Shown here piece after piece: positions 42,614 through 52,005 of a stretch of 64,000 nt of DNA. The stretch is from the NCBI GenBank assembly GCA_965183835.1, contig CBCYME010000017.1, positions 1 through 64,000 of the forward strand. The letters run 5' to 3'. Each line of letters starts with the position of its first letter. The first letter of the stretch is position 1. The position numbers were made by a program, and so were the translations under genes. Below the pieces are notes generated by a model, which searched no databases, was not told where the DNA came from, and worked only from the letters and a program-made list of their open reading frames with translations. This DNA comes from OMPR01 sp965183835 (lineage in GTDB: Bacteria > Pseudomonadota > Alphaproteobacteria > Rhodobacterales > Rhodobacteraceae).

Positions 42614-43396
42614 ATGCCAGCACTAACTGTCAAAGACTTGCGTGAGGCCAAAGGCAAGCGCCAATTGGCCTATGTGCAGGTCGCCCGCGAAGAAGAGGCG
42701 ATAGCTGCCGCCGAGGCCGGGATGGATATGATCGGCACCGCGTTTATCCCTGAACGCGCCCATTTTGCCAAAGCCGCTCAGGGCGCGCATTTTCAGTTTG
42801 GTCTGCCTTGGGGCAAGCACGCCGATGCCACCGAGGCACTGCGCGATGCGATGGCTGCAATGCAGGCGGGGGCCCAATCAGTGTATTGCGGCATGAGTCC
42901 GGCGATTGTCGAAGTATTGGCCCGCGAAGGAGTTCCGGTGATTTGCCATGTGGGGCTTGTACCGCCCAAAGCCACGTGGACAGGCGGGTATCGGGCCGTG
43001 GGCAAAACCTTGGATCAGGCGCAGATGATCTGGCAACAGGTGCGTGATTTCGAGGCTGCCGGGGCCTTTGCCGTTGAGTTGGAGGTGGTCCCGGCCAATT
43101 TGGCGGGCGAGATCACCAAACGCACCTCTATGCTGACCGTTTCGCTGGGATCAGGTGGGGATTGCGACGTGCAATATCTGTTTTCGGCTGATCTGCTGGG
43201 GGAAAATCGGGGGCACATACCGCGCCATGCCAAAGTGTATCGCAACTTTGCCGCTGAACGGGACCGGATGCAGGACGACCGCATCGCTGCCTATCGCGAG
43301 TACATCGCGGATGTGACCAGCGGCGCGTTTCCCGAAGCGGGACAGATCACCCAGATGGAAGATGAGGCTTTGGAGGATTTTCTGAGCAAGATCTGA
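42614..43396 (+). CDS. PanB-like protein (ketopantoate hydroxymethyltransferase family, divergent active site)
   Basis: A 260-residue TIM-barrel protein of the PanB/PEP-mutase superfamily. The later motifs match PanB well: VICHVGLVPPKATWTGGYRA (about 114-133), FEAAGAFAVELEVVPANLAG (about 150-169) and GSGGDCDVQYLFSADLLG (about 182-199). The first half is divergent: the PanB metal-binding LVGDSLG motif is replaced by DMIGTAFIPE (about 38), and the second metal aspartate region reads SVYCGMSPAI (about 89). Catalysis as ketopantoate hydroxymethyltransferase is therefore doubtful, and a related aldol/lyase reaction is possible. It is convergent with murD with 12 bases between the stops. Confidence 0.75.
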   Translation: MPALTVKDLREAKGKRQLAYVQVAREEEAIAAAEAGMDMIGTAFIPERAHFAKAAQGAHFQFGLPWGKHADATEALRDAMAAMQAGAQSVYCGMSPAIVEVLAREGVPVICHVGLVPPKATWTGGYRAVGKTLDQAQMIWQQVRDFEAAGAFAVELEVVPANLAGEITKRTSMLTVSLGSGGDCDVQYLFSADLLGENRGHIPRHAKVYRNFAAERDRMQDDRIAAYREYIADVTSGAFPEAGQITQMEDEALEDFLSKI

Positions 43397-43397
43397 T

Positions 43398-43423
43398 CGC
43401 TTGCCCGTTTAGCCGGGCAAGCG
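43398..43423. terminator. Hairpin shared by the convergent panB-like and murD ends
   Basis: CGCTTGCCCG and CGGGCAAGCG pair perfectly over 10 bases around TTTAGC, and the murD stop codon lies in the loop. There is no T-run on either strand, so it may be a weak bidirectional terminator or simply protect both 3' ends. Confidence 0.5.
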
Positions 43424-44809
43424 CGCGCGCACCTCGTGCATGAAATCCTCGCCGCGTTGTTCGAAGTTGTCGTATTGATCGAAACTGGCGGCGGCGGGGG
43501 CCAACAGAACCGTCTCGCCCTCTTGTGCGTCGGCCATGGCGCGCTCGACGGCCTGTGCCATGGTGGTGCAGACTTCGGCTTCCATGTCGAGCTGAAGCGC
43601 AAAGGCGGCGGCTTCGCGACCGATGACATAGGCCTTGGTCACGGTGTCTTTGGCGGTGTTCAACGCGCTTAGCCCGCCCTCTTTTTCCAAGCCACCACAG
43701 ATCCAGCGGATGCGTTTGAAGGCGCTGAGGGCTTTGACGGCGGAATCCACATTTGTGGCTTTGGAGTCGTTGACGTAGGTCACGCCGCCTGCTTCGGCGA
43801 CGATCTGGCTGCGGTGTGGCAAGCCGGGGTATGTGTGCAAGGCGGCCTCGATCACGCGCGGCGCAAGGCCCAACGACCGACAGGCGGCATAGGCCGCGCA
43901 GGCGTTTTGGTGATTGTGTGCGCCCGGCAAGCCTTTGATCGCGCGCAGGTCAATGGATCCTGTCTGACGGCCCTTGCGATATTCGCTCAGGAACCCTTTT
44001 CGGGCAAACACCTGCCAGCCGGGGCCGGTGAGTTTGCGGTCCACGGAAATGCGGATCACCCGGTCATCGGTTGGCCCCTCGGACATCTGCCCGGCGAGGA
44101 ACATCCCCTCGGGCTCGTCCACGCCAACGATGGCGCGATCTGGGCCGCCTTCGGCAAAGAGGCGGCGTTTTGCGGCGAAATAGCCGCCCATGCCCGCGTG
44201 GCGGTCTAAGTGATCGGGTGAGAGATTGGTGAACACGGCAATGTCGGGCGTCATCGAACGGGCCAGTTCGGTCTGATAGCTGCTGAGTTCCAGCACCACC
44301 ACCGCGCCGTCTTCGGGAGGATCGATGTCGAGCACGCCGCGCCCAATGTTACCGGCCAGTTGCGAGGCGCGGTCGACCTCGGTCAGGATATGGTGGATCA
44401 GGGCGGCGGTGGTGGATTTGCCGTTGGACCCGGTCACGGCGATGACGCGCGGCAGGGTATCAAAGTTGTCCCAGCTGCTGTCCGCGAACGAGCGGAAGAA
44501 CAACCCGATATCGTTGTCCACAGGCACGCCGGCATCCAATGCGGCCACAACCACGGGGTTGGGCGTTGGATAGAGATGCGGAATGCCCGGCGACACGATC
44601 AGCGTGGCAATATCTTCAAATGCCCCCTGCTTGCGCAGGTCTTTGCAAATGAAGCCTTCGTCCTCGGCGGTTTCGCGTGCGGCTGGGTTGTCATCCCAAC
44701 AGATCGCGTGTGCGCCGCCGTCCCGCAGGCTGTGCGCGGTCGCAAGCCCGGATCGACCCAAACCCAAAACGGCCACGTTCTGGCCTGCAAATCCTTTGAC
44801 CGGAATCAT
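43409..44809 (-). CDS. murD: UDP-N-acetylmuramoyl-L-alanine--D-glutamate ligase MurD
   Basis: A cytosolic Mur ligase of 466 residues adding D-Glu. The N-terminal VAVLGLGRSGLATAHSLRD (12-30), the ATP loop VIAVTGSNGKSTTAALIHHI (about 121-140), the Mg/ATP region FTNLSPDHLDRHAGMGGYFA (about 187-206) and the C-terminal YVNDSKATNVDSAVKALSAF are all intact. It follows mraY after 46 bases. The C-terminal coding region is part of the shared hairpin. Confidence 0.95.
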   Translation of the reverse strand: MIPVKGFAGQNVAVLGLGRSGLATAHSLRDGGAHAICWDDNPAARETAEDEGFICKDLRKQGAFEDIATLIVSPGIPHLYPTPNPVVVAALDAGVPVDNDIGLFFRSFADSSWDNFDTLPRVIAVTGSNGKSTTAALIHHILTEVDRASQLAGNIGRGVLDIDPPEDGAVVVLELSSYQTELARSMTPDIAVFTNLSPDHLDRHAGMGGYFAAKRRLFAEGGPDRAIVGVDEPEGMFLAGQMSEGPTDDRVIRISVDRKLTGPGWQVFARKGFLSEYRKGRQTGSIDLRAIKGLPGAHNHQNACAAYAACRSLGLAPRVIEAALHTYPGLPHRSQIVAEAGGVTYVNDSKATNVDSAVKALSAFKRIRWICGGLEKEGGLSALNTAKDTVTKAYVIGREAAAFALQLDMEAEVCTTMAQAVERAMADAQEGETVLLAPAAASFDQYDNFEQRGEDFMHEVRARLPG

Positions 44810-44855
44810 TCTGTCACCTTTGGCTCAGCGTTGTCTGTGAAAGTGGTAAAAGCCC

Positions 44856-45938
44856 TTAGCGGACTTTCAAAGTCGCAAGGCCAATTACGGCCAAGATCAA
44901 CGAAATGATCCAGAACCGAATGACGATTGTGGGTTCGGCCCAGCCTTTTTTCTCGTAATGGTGGTGGATTGGCGCCATCAGGAACACGCGTTTGCCGGTG
45001 CGTTTGAAATAGAGCACTTGGATGATGACCGACAGAGCCTCGACCACAAAGAGGCCGCCAACGATGGCAAGTACCAGTTCGTGCTTTGTCGCAACTGCAA
45101 TCGCGCCCAGAGCGCCCCCAAGAGCCAGCGATCCGGTATCGCCCATGAACACGGCCGCCGGAGGGGCGTTGTACCACAGGAAGCCCAAGCCACCGCCGAA
45201 GAGCGCGGCGGTAAAGATCAGGATTTCGCCGGTGCCAGCAACATAGTGAACATCGAGATATTCGCTAAAGTCGACGCGGCCAACCGCGTAGGCAATCACA
45301 CCCAGGGTCGAGGCTGCGATCATCACAGGCATGATGGCAAGGCCGTCCAACCCATCGGTCAGGTTCACGGCATTGGCAGCCCCAACAACAACGCACACCG
45401 CGAAGGGGATGTAGAAATAGCCAAGATTGATCAGGGTATCTTTGAAAATCGGCATGGCCAGTTGGTTTTGCAGCGCGTCTGGGTGGTTGGCCGAGGCCCA
45501 GATGGCGGCAATAACGGCGATCAAAATACCCAGTAAAACCCGCACCTTACCCGGTACACCCTTGGTGTTTTGTTTGGACACTTTGGCGTAATCATCGGCA
45601 AAGCCAATCGCTGCGTAGCTGAGTGTCACGAACAACACCAGCCAGACAAACGGGTTGTCCAGACGCGCCCATAGCAAGGTTGCCGTCACCAAGGCGCCAA
45701 CGATCAGCAAGCCGCCCATCGTGGGTGTGCCCGCTTTAACAAAATGGCCCTCGGGGCCATCATCGCGAATGGGCTGCCCTTTGCCTTGTTTGCGGCGCAA
45801 GACATTGATCAGCGGTTGACCAAAGATAAAGCCAAACAGCAATGCCGTCAGAAATGCCCCCCCTGCGCGGAAGGTGATATACCGAAAGAGATTCCAGAAA
45901 TCCCCTCCGTCCGACAGTGCGGTCAACCAATAAAGCAT
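44856..45938 (-). CDS. mraY: Phospho-MurNAc-pentapeptide transferase MraY
   Basis: A ten-pass inner-membrane enzyme (360 residues) that forms lipid I on undecaprenyl phosphate. Motifs: QPIRDDGPEGHFVKAGTPTM (about 55-74), the catalytic aspartates AIGFADDYAKVSKQNTKGVP (about 112-131), NAVNLTDGLDGLAIMP (about 187) and the C-terminal APIHHHYEKKGWAEPTIVIR. It is co-directional with murF upstream and murD downstream. Confidence 0.95.
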   Translation of the reverse strand: MLYWLTALSDGGDFWNLFRYITFRAGGAFLTALLFGFIFGQPLINVLRRKQGKGQPIRDDGPEGHFVKAGTPTMGGLLIVGALVTATLLWARLDNPFVWLVLFVTLSYAAIGFADDYAKVSKQNTKGVPGKVRVLLGILIAVIAAIWASANHPDALQNQLAMPIFKDTLINLGYFYIPFAVCVVVGAANAVNLTDGLDGLAIMPVMIAASTLGVIAYAVGRVDFSEYLDVHYVAGTGEILIFTAALFGGGLGFLWYNAPPAAVFMGDTGSLALGGALGAIAVATKHELVLAIVGGLFVVEALSVIIQVLYFKRTGKRVFLMAPIHHHYEKKGWAEPTIVIRFWIISLILAVIGLATLKVR

Positions 45939-45976
45939 GTCTGCCTTTCTTACTCGTCATCTTTGGGTCGGAACGC

Positions 45977-47380
45977 TTAGGCGCCCGAAGCGGGCCCGCC
46001 TTGACCCATTTTACGGATCGCGTCAACGATCCGCGCCAATTGCATGCTGAGAGAGCCCTTGGCCAGCACAATGTCGCCTGACTGTAGCAATTCGGGCACC
46101 TGTTGCGCCAGCTCCGCACTGGTTTCGGCCCAGATCCCGCGCTTGCCTGCCGGCAAAGCCGCGTGCAGCGCCTTCATCAGTGGGCCGATGCAGTGAATCA
46201 CATCAACCTGTTGGACAGCTGGCAAATTTGCCAAGGCGCTGTGCAGCGCGAGCGCGTCAGGGCCCAGTTCTTTCATATCCCCAACGAACGCCACACGCCG
46301 CGCGCCCGTGGCCAAGCCCAGCACATCCAAAGCCGCGGCCATCGAGGTTGGGTTTGCGTTATAGCTGTCGTCCAGCAAGTCGATGTGACCCTTGGACAGG
46401 CTGATCAATTCGCGGGCACCGCGCCCTTTGAAAGGGGTCCAGCTGCCAAGACTTTGGGCTGCTTTGGTCAAATCCGCGCCAAGAGCGGCACAACTGGCCA
46501 AGGCCCCAAGGCCATTCATGGCAAAGTGTTGCCCTGCAGATTGGATCGAGAATTCCAGAGGCATCCCATTGGCCCGTGCGGCCGCGTTGGTCGTATCGCC
46601 AACAACTTCGACATCCACCAGCGTGTAATCCTGTGCGGCGCGTCCAAACCCGATGATCTGCGCGCCCAATCGTTTGGCCGTGGTAATCAGGATGTCAGCC
46701 TGATCGATATCGGCATTCAGGACTGCGATCCCGTCTGGTTCCAACCCGTCCAGAATGGCGGCCTTTTCGCGCGCGATCCCTTCGATGGAGTCAAATGCCT
46801 CGAGATGTGCGGCGGCGACGGTTGTGACCAGCGCCACATGGGGGCGCGCCAAACGCGCCAAGGGGGCGATTTCGCCCGGATGGTTCATGCCGATTTCGAT
46901 GATCGCATATTCGGTGTCACGCGGCATCCGCGCCAAGGTCAGCGGCACGCCCCAATGGTTGTTATAGCTGGCGACACTGGCGTGGGTGCGCCCCTGGTCG
47001 CTTAGCACCCGCAACAACATCTCTTTGGTCGAGGTTTTGCCAACGCTTCCGGTTACGGCGACAACCCGCGCCGGACAACGCGCCCGCGCGGCGCGGCCCA
47101 GGGCCTCGAGCCCGGCGAGCACATCATCGACGATCAACAGTGGCGCATCTGCGGGTACATCATCGGGGATACGCGACACCAGCGCGGCCCCTGCCCCAGC
47201 TTTGAGCGCTTGGGCCACGAAATCATGACCGTCCCGTGCTGCTGTCAGCGCCACAAACAGGTCGCCCGGTTCAAGGGTACGTGTATCAATCGAGACGCCC
47301 GTTACGGACCAAGATCCCTGACTGTGTCCACCAGCGACGACGGTCGCATCAACGGCCTCGGCTGCGGTCCAGAGTGTCAT
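45977..47380 (-). CDS. murF: UDP-MurNAc-tripeptide--D-Ala-D-Ala ligase MurF
   Basis: A cytosolic ligase of 467 residues that completes the pentapeptide with the dipeptide from Ddl. ATP loop VVAVTGSVGKTSTKEMLLRV (about 106-125), EIGMNHPGEIAPLARLARPH (about 155), LLDDSYNANPTSMAAALDVL (about 330). Its ATG overlaps the murE stop by four bases. Standard length. Confidence 0.95.
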   Translation of the reverse strand: MTLWTAAEAVDATVVAGGHSQGSWSVTGVSIDTRTLEPGDLFVALTAARDGHDFVAQALKAGAGAALVSRIPDDVPADAPLLIVDDVLAGLEALGRAARARCPARVVAVTGSVGKTSTKEMLLRVLSDQGRTHASVASYNNHWGVPLTLARMPRDTEYAIIEIGMNHPGEIAPLARLARPHVALVTTVAAAHLEAFDSIEGIAREKAAILDGLEPDGIAVLNADIDQADILITTAKRLGAQIIGFGRAAQDYTLVDVEVVGDTTNAAARANGMPLEFSIQSAGQHFAMNGLGALASCAALGADLTKAAQSLGSWTPFKGRGARELISLSKGHIDLLDDSYNANPTSMAAALDVLGLATGARRVAFVGDMKELGPDALALHSALANLPAVQQVDVIHCIGPLMKALHAALPAGKRGIWAETSAELAQQVPELLQSGDIVLAKGSLSMQLARIVDAIRKMGQGGPASGA

Positions 47381-48858
47381 GCGATCCCTCCATCCAAGGC
47401 GGCAACGGCGACGCTGGCTTGTTCAACGTCATCAAATGGCAGCACATCATCGCCAACGATCTGCCCGGTTTCGTGCCCTTTGCCCGCAATTAACAATGCA
47501 TCACCTGGTTGAAGTGCGTCGACACCACGCAGGATCGCCTCGGCCCGGTCGCCCACTTCGGTGGCTTCGGGCGCGCCTGCCATGACGGCGGTACGGATCA
47601 GGCTTGGGTCTTCGGAGCGGGGGTTGTCGTCGGTCACGAACACCACATCAGCGTTGTCTGCAGCGGCTTGGCCCATCAACGGACGTTTGGTTGCATCGCG
47701 GTCCCCGCCTGCGCCAACGATAGCAATTAAGCGTCCCATCACATGAGGGCGCAGCGCCTTGAGCGCGGTGGATACAGCATCGGGGGTATGGGCGTAATCG
47801 ACAAAGACGGCGGCCCCGTTTGAGCGGGTCGCGGCCAGTTGCATACGTCCACGCACCGTCAGGAGATGCGGCAGTGTCTCGAACACGCGCTCGGGATCTT
47901 CGCCGCCTGCGATGACCAGCCCACAAGCCAGCAAAACGTTTTCAGCCTGAAACCCGCCGATCAGGTTCAAACGGGTCTGGTGCACCTTACCTTGCCATGA
48001 AAAGCGCAGATCCTGCCCCGTCGCGTCAAAGCGCTGGTTCAGCAGGCTGAGATCCCCGACGCCCTGCCCGACGGTCAGAACCGTCTGACCACGGGCGGTG
48101 GCGATGGCGCGCATTTCGGCCCCCTTGGGATCGTCCAGATTGATCACGGCAGTACCATCCACGGGCAAAACCCGGCGGAACAGACCTGCTTTGGCGGCAA
48201 AATATGCCTCGAACGTGTCGTGATAGTCTAAGTGGTCTTGGGTGAAGTTCGAGAACCCGGCCGCAGCCAATTGAACGCCATCAAGGCGGCGCTGTTCTAA
48301 ACCGTGGGACGAGGCTTCCATCGCGGCGTGGGTCACGCCCTGCGCGGCAGCCTCGGCCAAGCATCGGTGCAAGGTAATGGGTTCGGGGGTGGTATGGGCC
48401 AGTGGCGCGGTCCAGGATCCTTCGACGCCGGTGGTGCCCAGATTGACCGCATCGTGGCCCAGTTCGGTCCAGATCTGACGCACAAAGGTGGCGACAGAGG
48501 TTTTGCCGTTGGTGCCAGTCACTGCGATCATGGTCTGAGGCTGGGCGCCAAACCAGAGTGCGGCGGTATAGGCCAGCACCTGACGGGGATCTTGCACCAC
48601 GATCAGCGCGGCATCGGACGCGGCCAGCTCAGCAGCGGCGATTTCAGCGCCTTTGCTGTCGGTCAGAATGGCGGTTGCCCCCATGCGCAAAGCATACTGG
48701 ATGAACTCACCACCGTGGACACGTGTGCCCGGTAAGGCGGCGAACAAAAAGCCATCGCGCACATCACGGCTGTCTACGGCCATCCCTGTGATTTCGGGAT
48801 CGCGGCCAGCACGTGCGGTCAGGGCCAGCTGGCTAAGTTTCTGTGCCGGTGTGCCCAT
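47377..48858 (-). CDS. murE: UDP-MurNAc-L-Ala-D-Glu--meso-diaminopimelate ligase MurE
   Basis: A cytosolic Mur ligase of 493 residues. ATP loop MIAVTGTNGKTSVATFVRQI (about 110-129), FSNFTQDHLDYHDTFEAYFA (about 208-227), and FVTDDNPRSEDPSLIRTAVM (about 403-422), where the DNPR motif marks meso-diaminopimelate rather than lysine as substrate. It follows ftsI after 19 bases and is translationally coupled to murF. Confidence 0.95.
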   Translation of the reverse strand: MGTPAQKLSQLALTARAGRDPEITGMAVDSRDVRDGFLFAALPGTRVHGGEFIQYALRMGATAILTDSKGAEIAAAELAASDAALIVVQDPRQVLAYTAALWFGAQPQTMIAVTGTNGKTSVATFVRQIWTELGHDAVNLGTTGVEGSWTAPLAHTTPEPITLHRCLAEAAAQGVTHAAMEASSHGLEQRRLDGVQLAAAGFSNFTQDHLDYHDTFEAYFAAKAGLFRRVLPVDGTAVINLDDPKGAEMRAIATARGQTVLTVGQGVGDLSLLNQRFDATGQDLRFSWQGKVHQTRLNLIGGFQAENVLLACGLVIAGGEDPERVFETLPHLLTVRGRMQLAATRSNGAAVFVDYAHTPDAVSTALKALRPHVMGRLIAIVGAGGDRDATKRPLMGQAAADNADVVFVTDDNPRSEDPSLIRTAVMAGAPEATEVGDRAEAILRGVDALQPGDALLIAGKGHETGQIVGDDVLPFDDVEQASVAVAALDGGIA

Positions 48859-48877
48859 GACGCCCCTGCCTGTTTGG

Positions 48878-50665
48878 TTAATTCGAAGTGAGCGTTATAC
48901 CAGCCGTGACGCCGGGCTCAACCTGTGGACGCAACCCCAAGAGTGGCGCAATTCGACCGATCATTTCTGCGGCAACGGGAACAGCTGTCCAACCTGCTGT
49001 GCGGCGTTTTTCGCCGTAGGCGAGGATCGAGGGTTCATCCAACGTCACCACAAGCACATATTTGGGGTCGCTGGCCGGAAACAGAGTGGCGAAGGTCGCG
49101 ATCACTTTGTTTTCGTAATACCCGCCTTTGGGCTTGGGTTTATCCGCCGTGCCGGTTTTGCCGCCCACTTGATATCCGGGGACTTCGCCAAAGCTGGCGG
49201 TGCCGTCAGTGACCACTTTGCGCAGCATCGCGCGTGCAGATTGCGCCGCCTCGGACGACATTACACGGGGGCCGTGCTGGGGGCCTTTTTGGCGCAGGAT
49301 TGTTGGGCTGACATAATGGCCGCCGTTGGCAATTGCGGCGTATCCCGCAGCCAGATGCATTGGGCTGGTTGACAACCCGTGACCGTAGGAGATGGTCACG
49401 GTGCTCAGCTCGCCCCAGTTCTTGGGCATCAGAGGCTGGCCGCCTTTGGCCTCGACAATCTCAAACGGGGTTGGGTCAAACATGCCGAGGGAATTCAGAA
49501 ACTCCTGCTGCCGCTTGGAGCCGATTTGCAGGGCCAGACGCCCAGTGCCCCGGTTCGAGCTTTTGACGATGATGTCCGCGACGCTGATTTTGCCGTAGTT
49601 CTTGTTTTTGAATTCGCCAATCGGGAAACGACCGATCCGCATCGGCCCGGAGGTGTCGATGATCGTGTTGGCATTCGCCAACCCCAGATCAACCGCCTGT
49701 GCCGCTGTAAAGATCTTGAACACAGACCCGAGTTCATAAACCCCCTGCACCGCGCGGTTAAACAGCGGGCTATCCGAGGGATCAAAGCCAGATGTGGGCG
49801 GGCGTGGGCGATCATTGGGATCAAATGCGGGCAGCGAGGCGACTGAGATCACCTCGCCCGTGTGTACGTCCATCAGAACCGAGGAGGCGCCTTTGGCGTT
49901 CATGATTTTCATGCCGCCCAGCAACACACGTTCACTGGCAGCCTGAACAGTCAGATCCAAAGACAGTTGCAGCGGTTTGCTGCCATTTGCAGGGTCGCGC
50001 AGATACCCGTCGAATTGACGTTCTACGCCGGCAACCCCAATAACCTCGGCGGCATTCACACCCTCTTTGCCAAAGCCCGCCCCGCCCATCACGTGCGACG
50101 CCAATTTACCGTTTGGATAGAGACGCATTTCGCGCGGGCCAAACAACAACCCGGGATCGCCGATATCGTGCACGGCTTGTTTTTGTTCGGGAGAGATCTT
50201 TTTCCGAATCCAGACAAATTTGCGTTTGCCGGTGAAATCCTTGATCAGACGCGCCTCTTCCAGATCAGGAAAGACCTGCGCAAGCCCTTTGGCAGCAGCG
50301 ATTGGATCGACCATCAGCTGCGGTTGGGCATAGAGCGAATGGGTTTCGAAATTGGTCGCCAGAATACGCCCTTGGCGGTCGACGATATCCGCCCGTTGCG
50401 CGGCGATCATGGCCCCGGGGGCCGAGGCCAGAGGTTCGACAGGGACCGAAGTTGCCATCAAGCCCATACGCACGCCAACTACGACAAATGCACAGAGGAA
50501 AAAACCCCCAAGTACAAGCAAGCGCCCTTCGGCCCGAGCGCGAGCCCGGTCTTGCATATCATCATGCCGCTGGCGAATGTTTTCCTTTTCGATCAGGCCG
50601 GGGTTTTCACCTTTGGCCCGGGCATCCAAAATCCGCGCCAAGGGACGAAGTGGCGTTCGGATCAT
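48878..50665 (-). CDS. ftsI: Septal transpeptidase FtsI (penicillin-binding protein 3)
   Basis: A class B PBP of 595 residues, anchored by one N-terminal membrane segment (LLVLGGFFLCAFVVVGVRMG, about 49-68). The PBP dimerisation domain follows, then the transpeptidase domain with the active-site serine in YELGSVFKIFTAAQ (about 312), the SxN motif VKSSNRGTGRLALQ (about 366) and the KTG motif QVGGKTGTADKP (about 502). It crosslinks septal peptidoglycan with FtsW. The ATG overlaps the ftsL stop by four bases. Confidence 0.95.
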   Translation of the reverse strand: MIRTPLRPLARILDARAKGENPGLIEKENIRQRHDDMQDRARARAEGRLLVLGGFFLCAFVVVGVRMGLMATSVPVEPLASAPGAMIAAQRADIVDRQGRILATNFETHSLYAQPQLMVDPIAAAKGLAQVFPDLEEARLIKDFTGKRKFVWIRKKISPEQKQAVHDIGDPGLLFGPREMRLYPNGKLASHVMGGAGFGKEGVNAAEVIGVAGVERQFDGYLRDPANGSKPLQLSLDLTVQAASERVLLGGMKIMNAKGASSVLMDVHTGEVISVASLPAFDPNDRPRPPTSGFDPSDSPLFNRAVQGVYELGSVFKIFTAAQAVDLGLANANTIIDTSGPMRIGRFPIGEFKNKNYGKISVADIIVKSSNRGTGRLALQIGSKRQQEFLNSLGMFDPTPFEIVEAKGGQPLMPKNWGELSTVTISYGHGLSTSPMHLAAGYAAIANGGHYVSPTILRQKGPQHGPRVMSSEAAQSARAMLRKVVTDGTASFGEVPGYQVGGKTGTADKPKPKGGYYENKVIATFATLFPASDPKYVLVVTLDEPSILAYGEKRRTAGWTAVPVAAEMIGRIAPLLGLRPQVEPGVTAGITLTSN

Positions 50666-51012
50666 GGCAATTGCTCCTGAGACATGGTGGAGACATCAAC
50701 GGGGTTGATGATTGGAATATCTGGCGCCTTTGGATAGGCGACCTCATCCACTCGGCCAAATTGATCCGGGCGCAGCGGCAAGAGACCCAAGCGATCAAAG
50801 TTCAGATCCGCCAGTTCGCGCAGCCGGTCGGGACGGTTCAAATACGCCCATTCGGCCCGCAATACGCTGAGCCGGACCTGCGCGGCACCAATCTGGCGCT
50901 GAAGGCGTTGCGTATCTTTCAACACTTCCTGTGTTTTATAGTTCTCTTGATAGGCCCAAAGCGCCAGCCCAAACACCGTCAGAGCAGTCAAAACGTAAAT
51001 GACGCCCTTCAT
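50662..51012 (-). CDS. ftsL: Cell division protein FtsL
   Basis: A small bitopic divisome protein of 116 residues: one N-terminal membrane segment (GVIYVLTALTVFGLALWAYQ, 3-22) followed by a short coiled coil (TQEVLKDTQRLQRQIGAAQV) and the conserved YLNRPDRLRELAD stretch. It overlaps rsmH and ftsI by four bases each, so it is tightly coupled. Assignment rests on position and topology as well as the NRPDRL motif. Confidence 0.9.
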   Translation of the reverse strand: MKGVIYVLTALTVFGLALWAYQENYKTQEVLKDTQRLQRQIGAAQVRLSVLRAEWAYLNRPDRLRELADLNFDRLGLLPLRPDQFGRVDEVAYPKAPDIPIINPVDVSTMSQEQLP

Positions 51013-52001
51013 TTTAAGCTCTCCTTGAGCTGCGGCGTGCCGATGCTGCGCGCATCAACAGACCCTGCCGGAGCGTCCGTGCGAATACCCACCCGCAATT
51101 TTGCCGAGCGTGAGCGAGGGTTCTCTTCGAGCTCTTGATCATCCGGGCCAATCGCCTTGCGGGATTTGAGCGTAAATTGTGGTGCTTCTTCGATGATTTC
51201 GGGCGCATAACGGTTGGCGCGACCGGTTTTACCTGCGCGCGCCTGAAAGAACCGTTTGACCATGCGATCCTCGATCGAATGGAAGGTGACGACAGCCAGT
51301 TGCCCACCGGGTTTCAACGCGCGCTCAGCTGCCATGAGTCCCTGAAACAGCTCGTCATATTCTGCATTCACAGCGATGCGCAGCGCCTGAAAACTGCGGG
51401 TGGCCGGGTGTGACTGCCCGAACTTGGGGCGCGGCAAGCAGGATTCGATGATTTCGGTCAACCGTAGGGTTGTTGTGATCGGTGCAAGCGCGCGTTCGCG
51501 CACGATTGCCCGCGCGATGCGGCGGCTGGCGCGTTCTTCCCCGTAGTGAAACAGGATGTCGGCGATTGCCTCTTCGGTGGACTCGTTCACCAGATCAGCG
51601 GCGGACAGGCCATCCTGAGACATGCGCATGTCCAGTGGTCCGTCTTTCATAAAAGAAAACCCGCGCTCGGCCAGATCCAGCTGCATAGACGACACGCCCA
51701 AATCAAGCACGACACCGTCCAGGTCCTGTGCATATTCATCCATGCGAGAAAAGACGCCGGCCTGCATGACAAGTCGGTCGCCATATTCACCAGCCCAAGG
51801 CGCGGCCATTTCAAACGCCAGTGGATCGCGATCAACGCCAATGACGCGATCAGCCCCAGCGGCCAGCAATCCACGGGTATAGCCCCCGGCCCCAAAGGTG
51901 CCATCCAGCCAGACGCCGGAAACAGGGGCAACGGCGGCCAGCAAAGGGCGCAGCAGAACAGGGATGTGAGAGTCTGTATCAGGGCGGGCCGCAGCAGCCA
52001 T
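51009..52001 (-). CDS. rsmH: 16S rRNA m4C1402 methyltransferase RsmH
   Basis: An SAM-dependent methyltransferase (330 residues) that modifies C1402 in the ribosomal P-site region. HIPVLLRPLLAAVAPVSGVW (about 13) and the SAM loop LDGTFGAGGYTRGLLAAGAD are followed by GVVLDLGVSSMQLDLAERGF (about 100-119), PLDMRMSQDGLSAADLVN, and VVTFHSIEDRMVKRFFQAR (about 240). I use the ATG at 52001, just after the mraZ stop. A start at 52025 would lie inside mraZ. It is the second gene of the dcw operon. Confidence 0.94.
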   Translation of the reverse strand: MAAAARPDTDSHIPVLLRPLLAAVAPVSGVWLDGTFGAGGYTRGLLAAGADRVIGVDRDPLAFEMAAPWAGEYGDRLVMQAGVFSRMDEYAQDLDGVVLDLGVSSMQLDLAERGFSFMKDGPLDMRMSQDGLSAADLVNESTEEAIADILFHYGEERASRRIARAIVRERALAPITTTLRLTEIIESCLPRPKFGQSHPATRSFQALRIAVNAEYDELFQGLMAAERALKPGGQLAVVTFHSIEDRMVKRFFQARAGKTGRANRYAPEIIEEAPQFTLKSRKAIGPDDQELEENPRSRSAKLRVGIRTDAPAGSVDARSIGTPQLKESLK

Positions 52002-52005
52002 ACCG

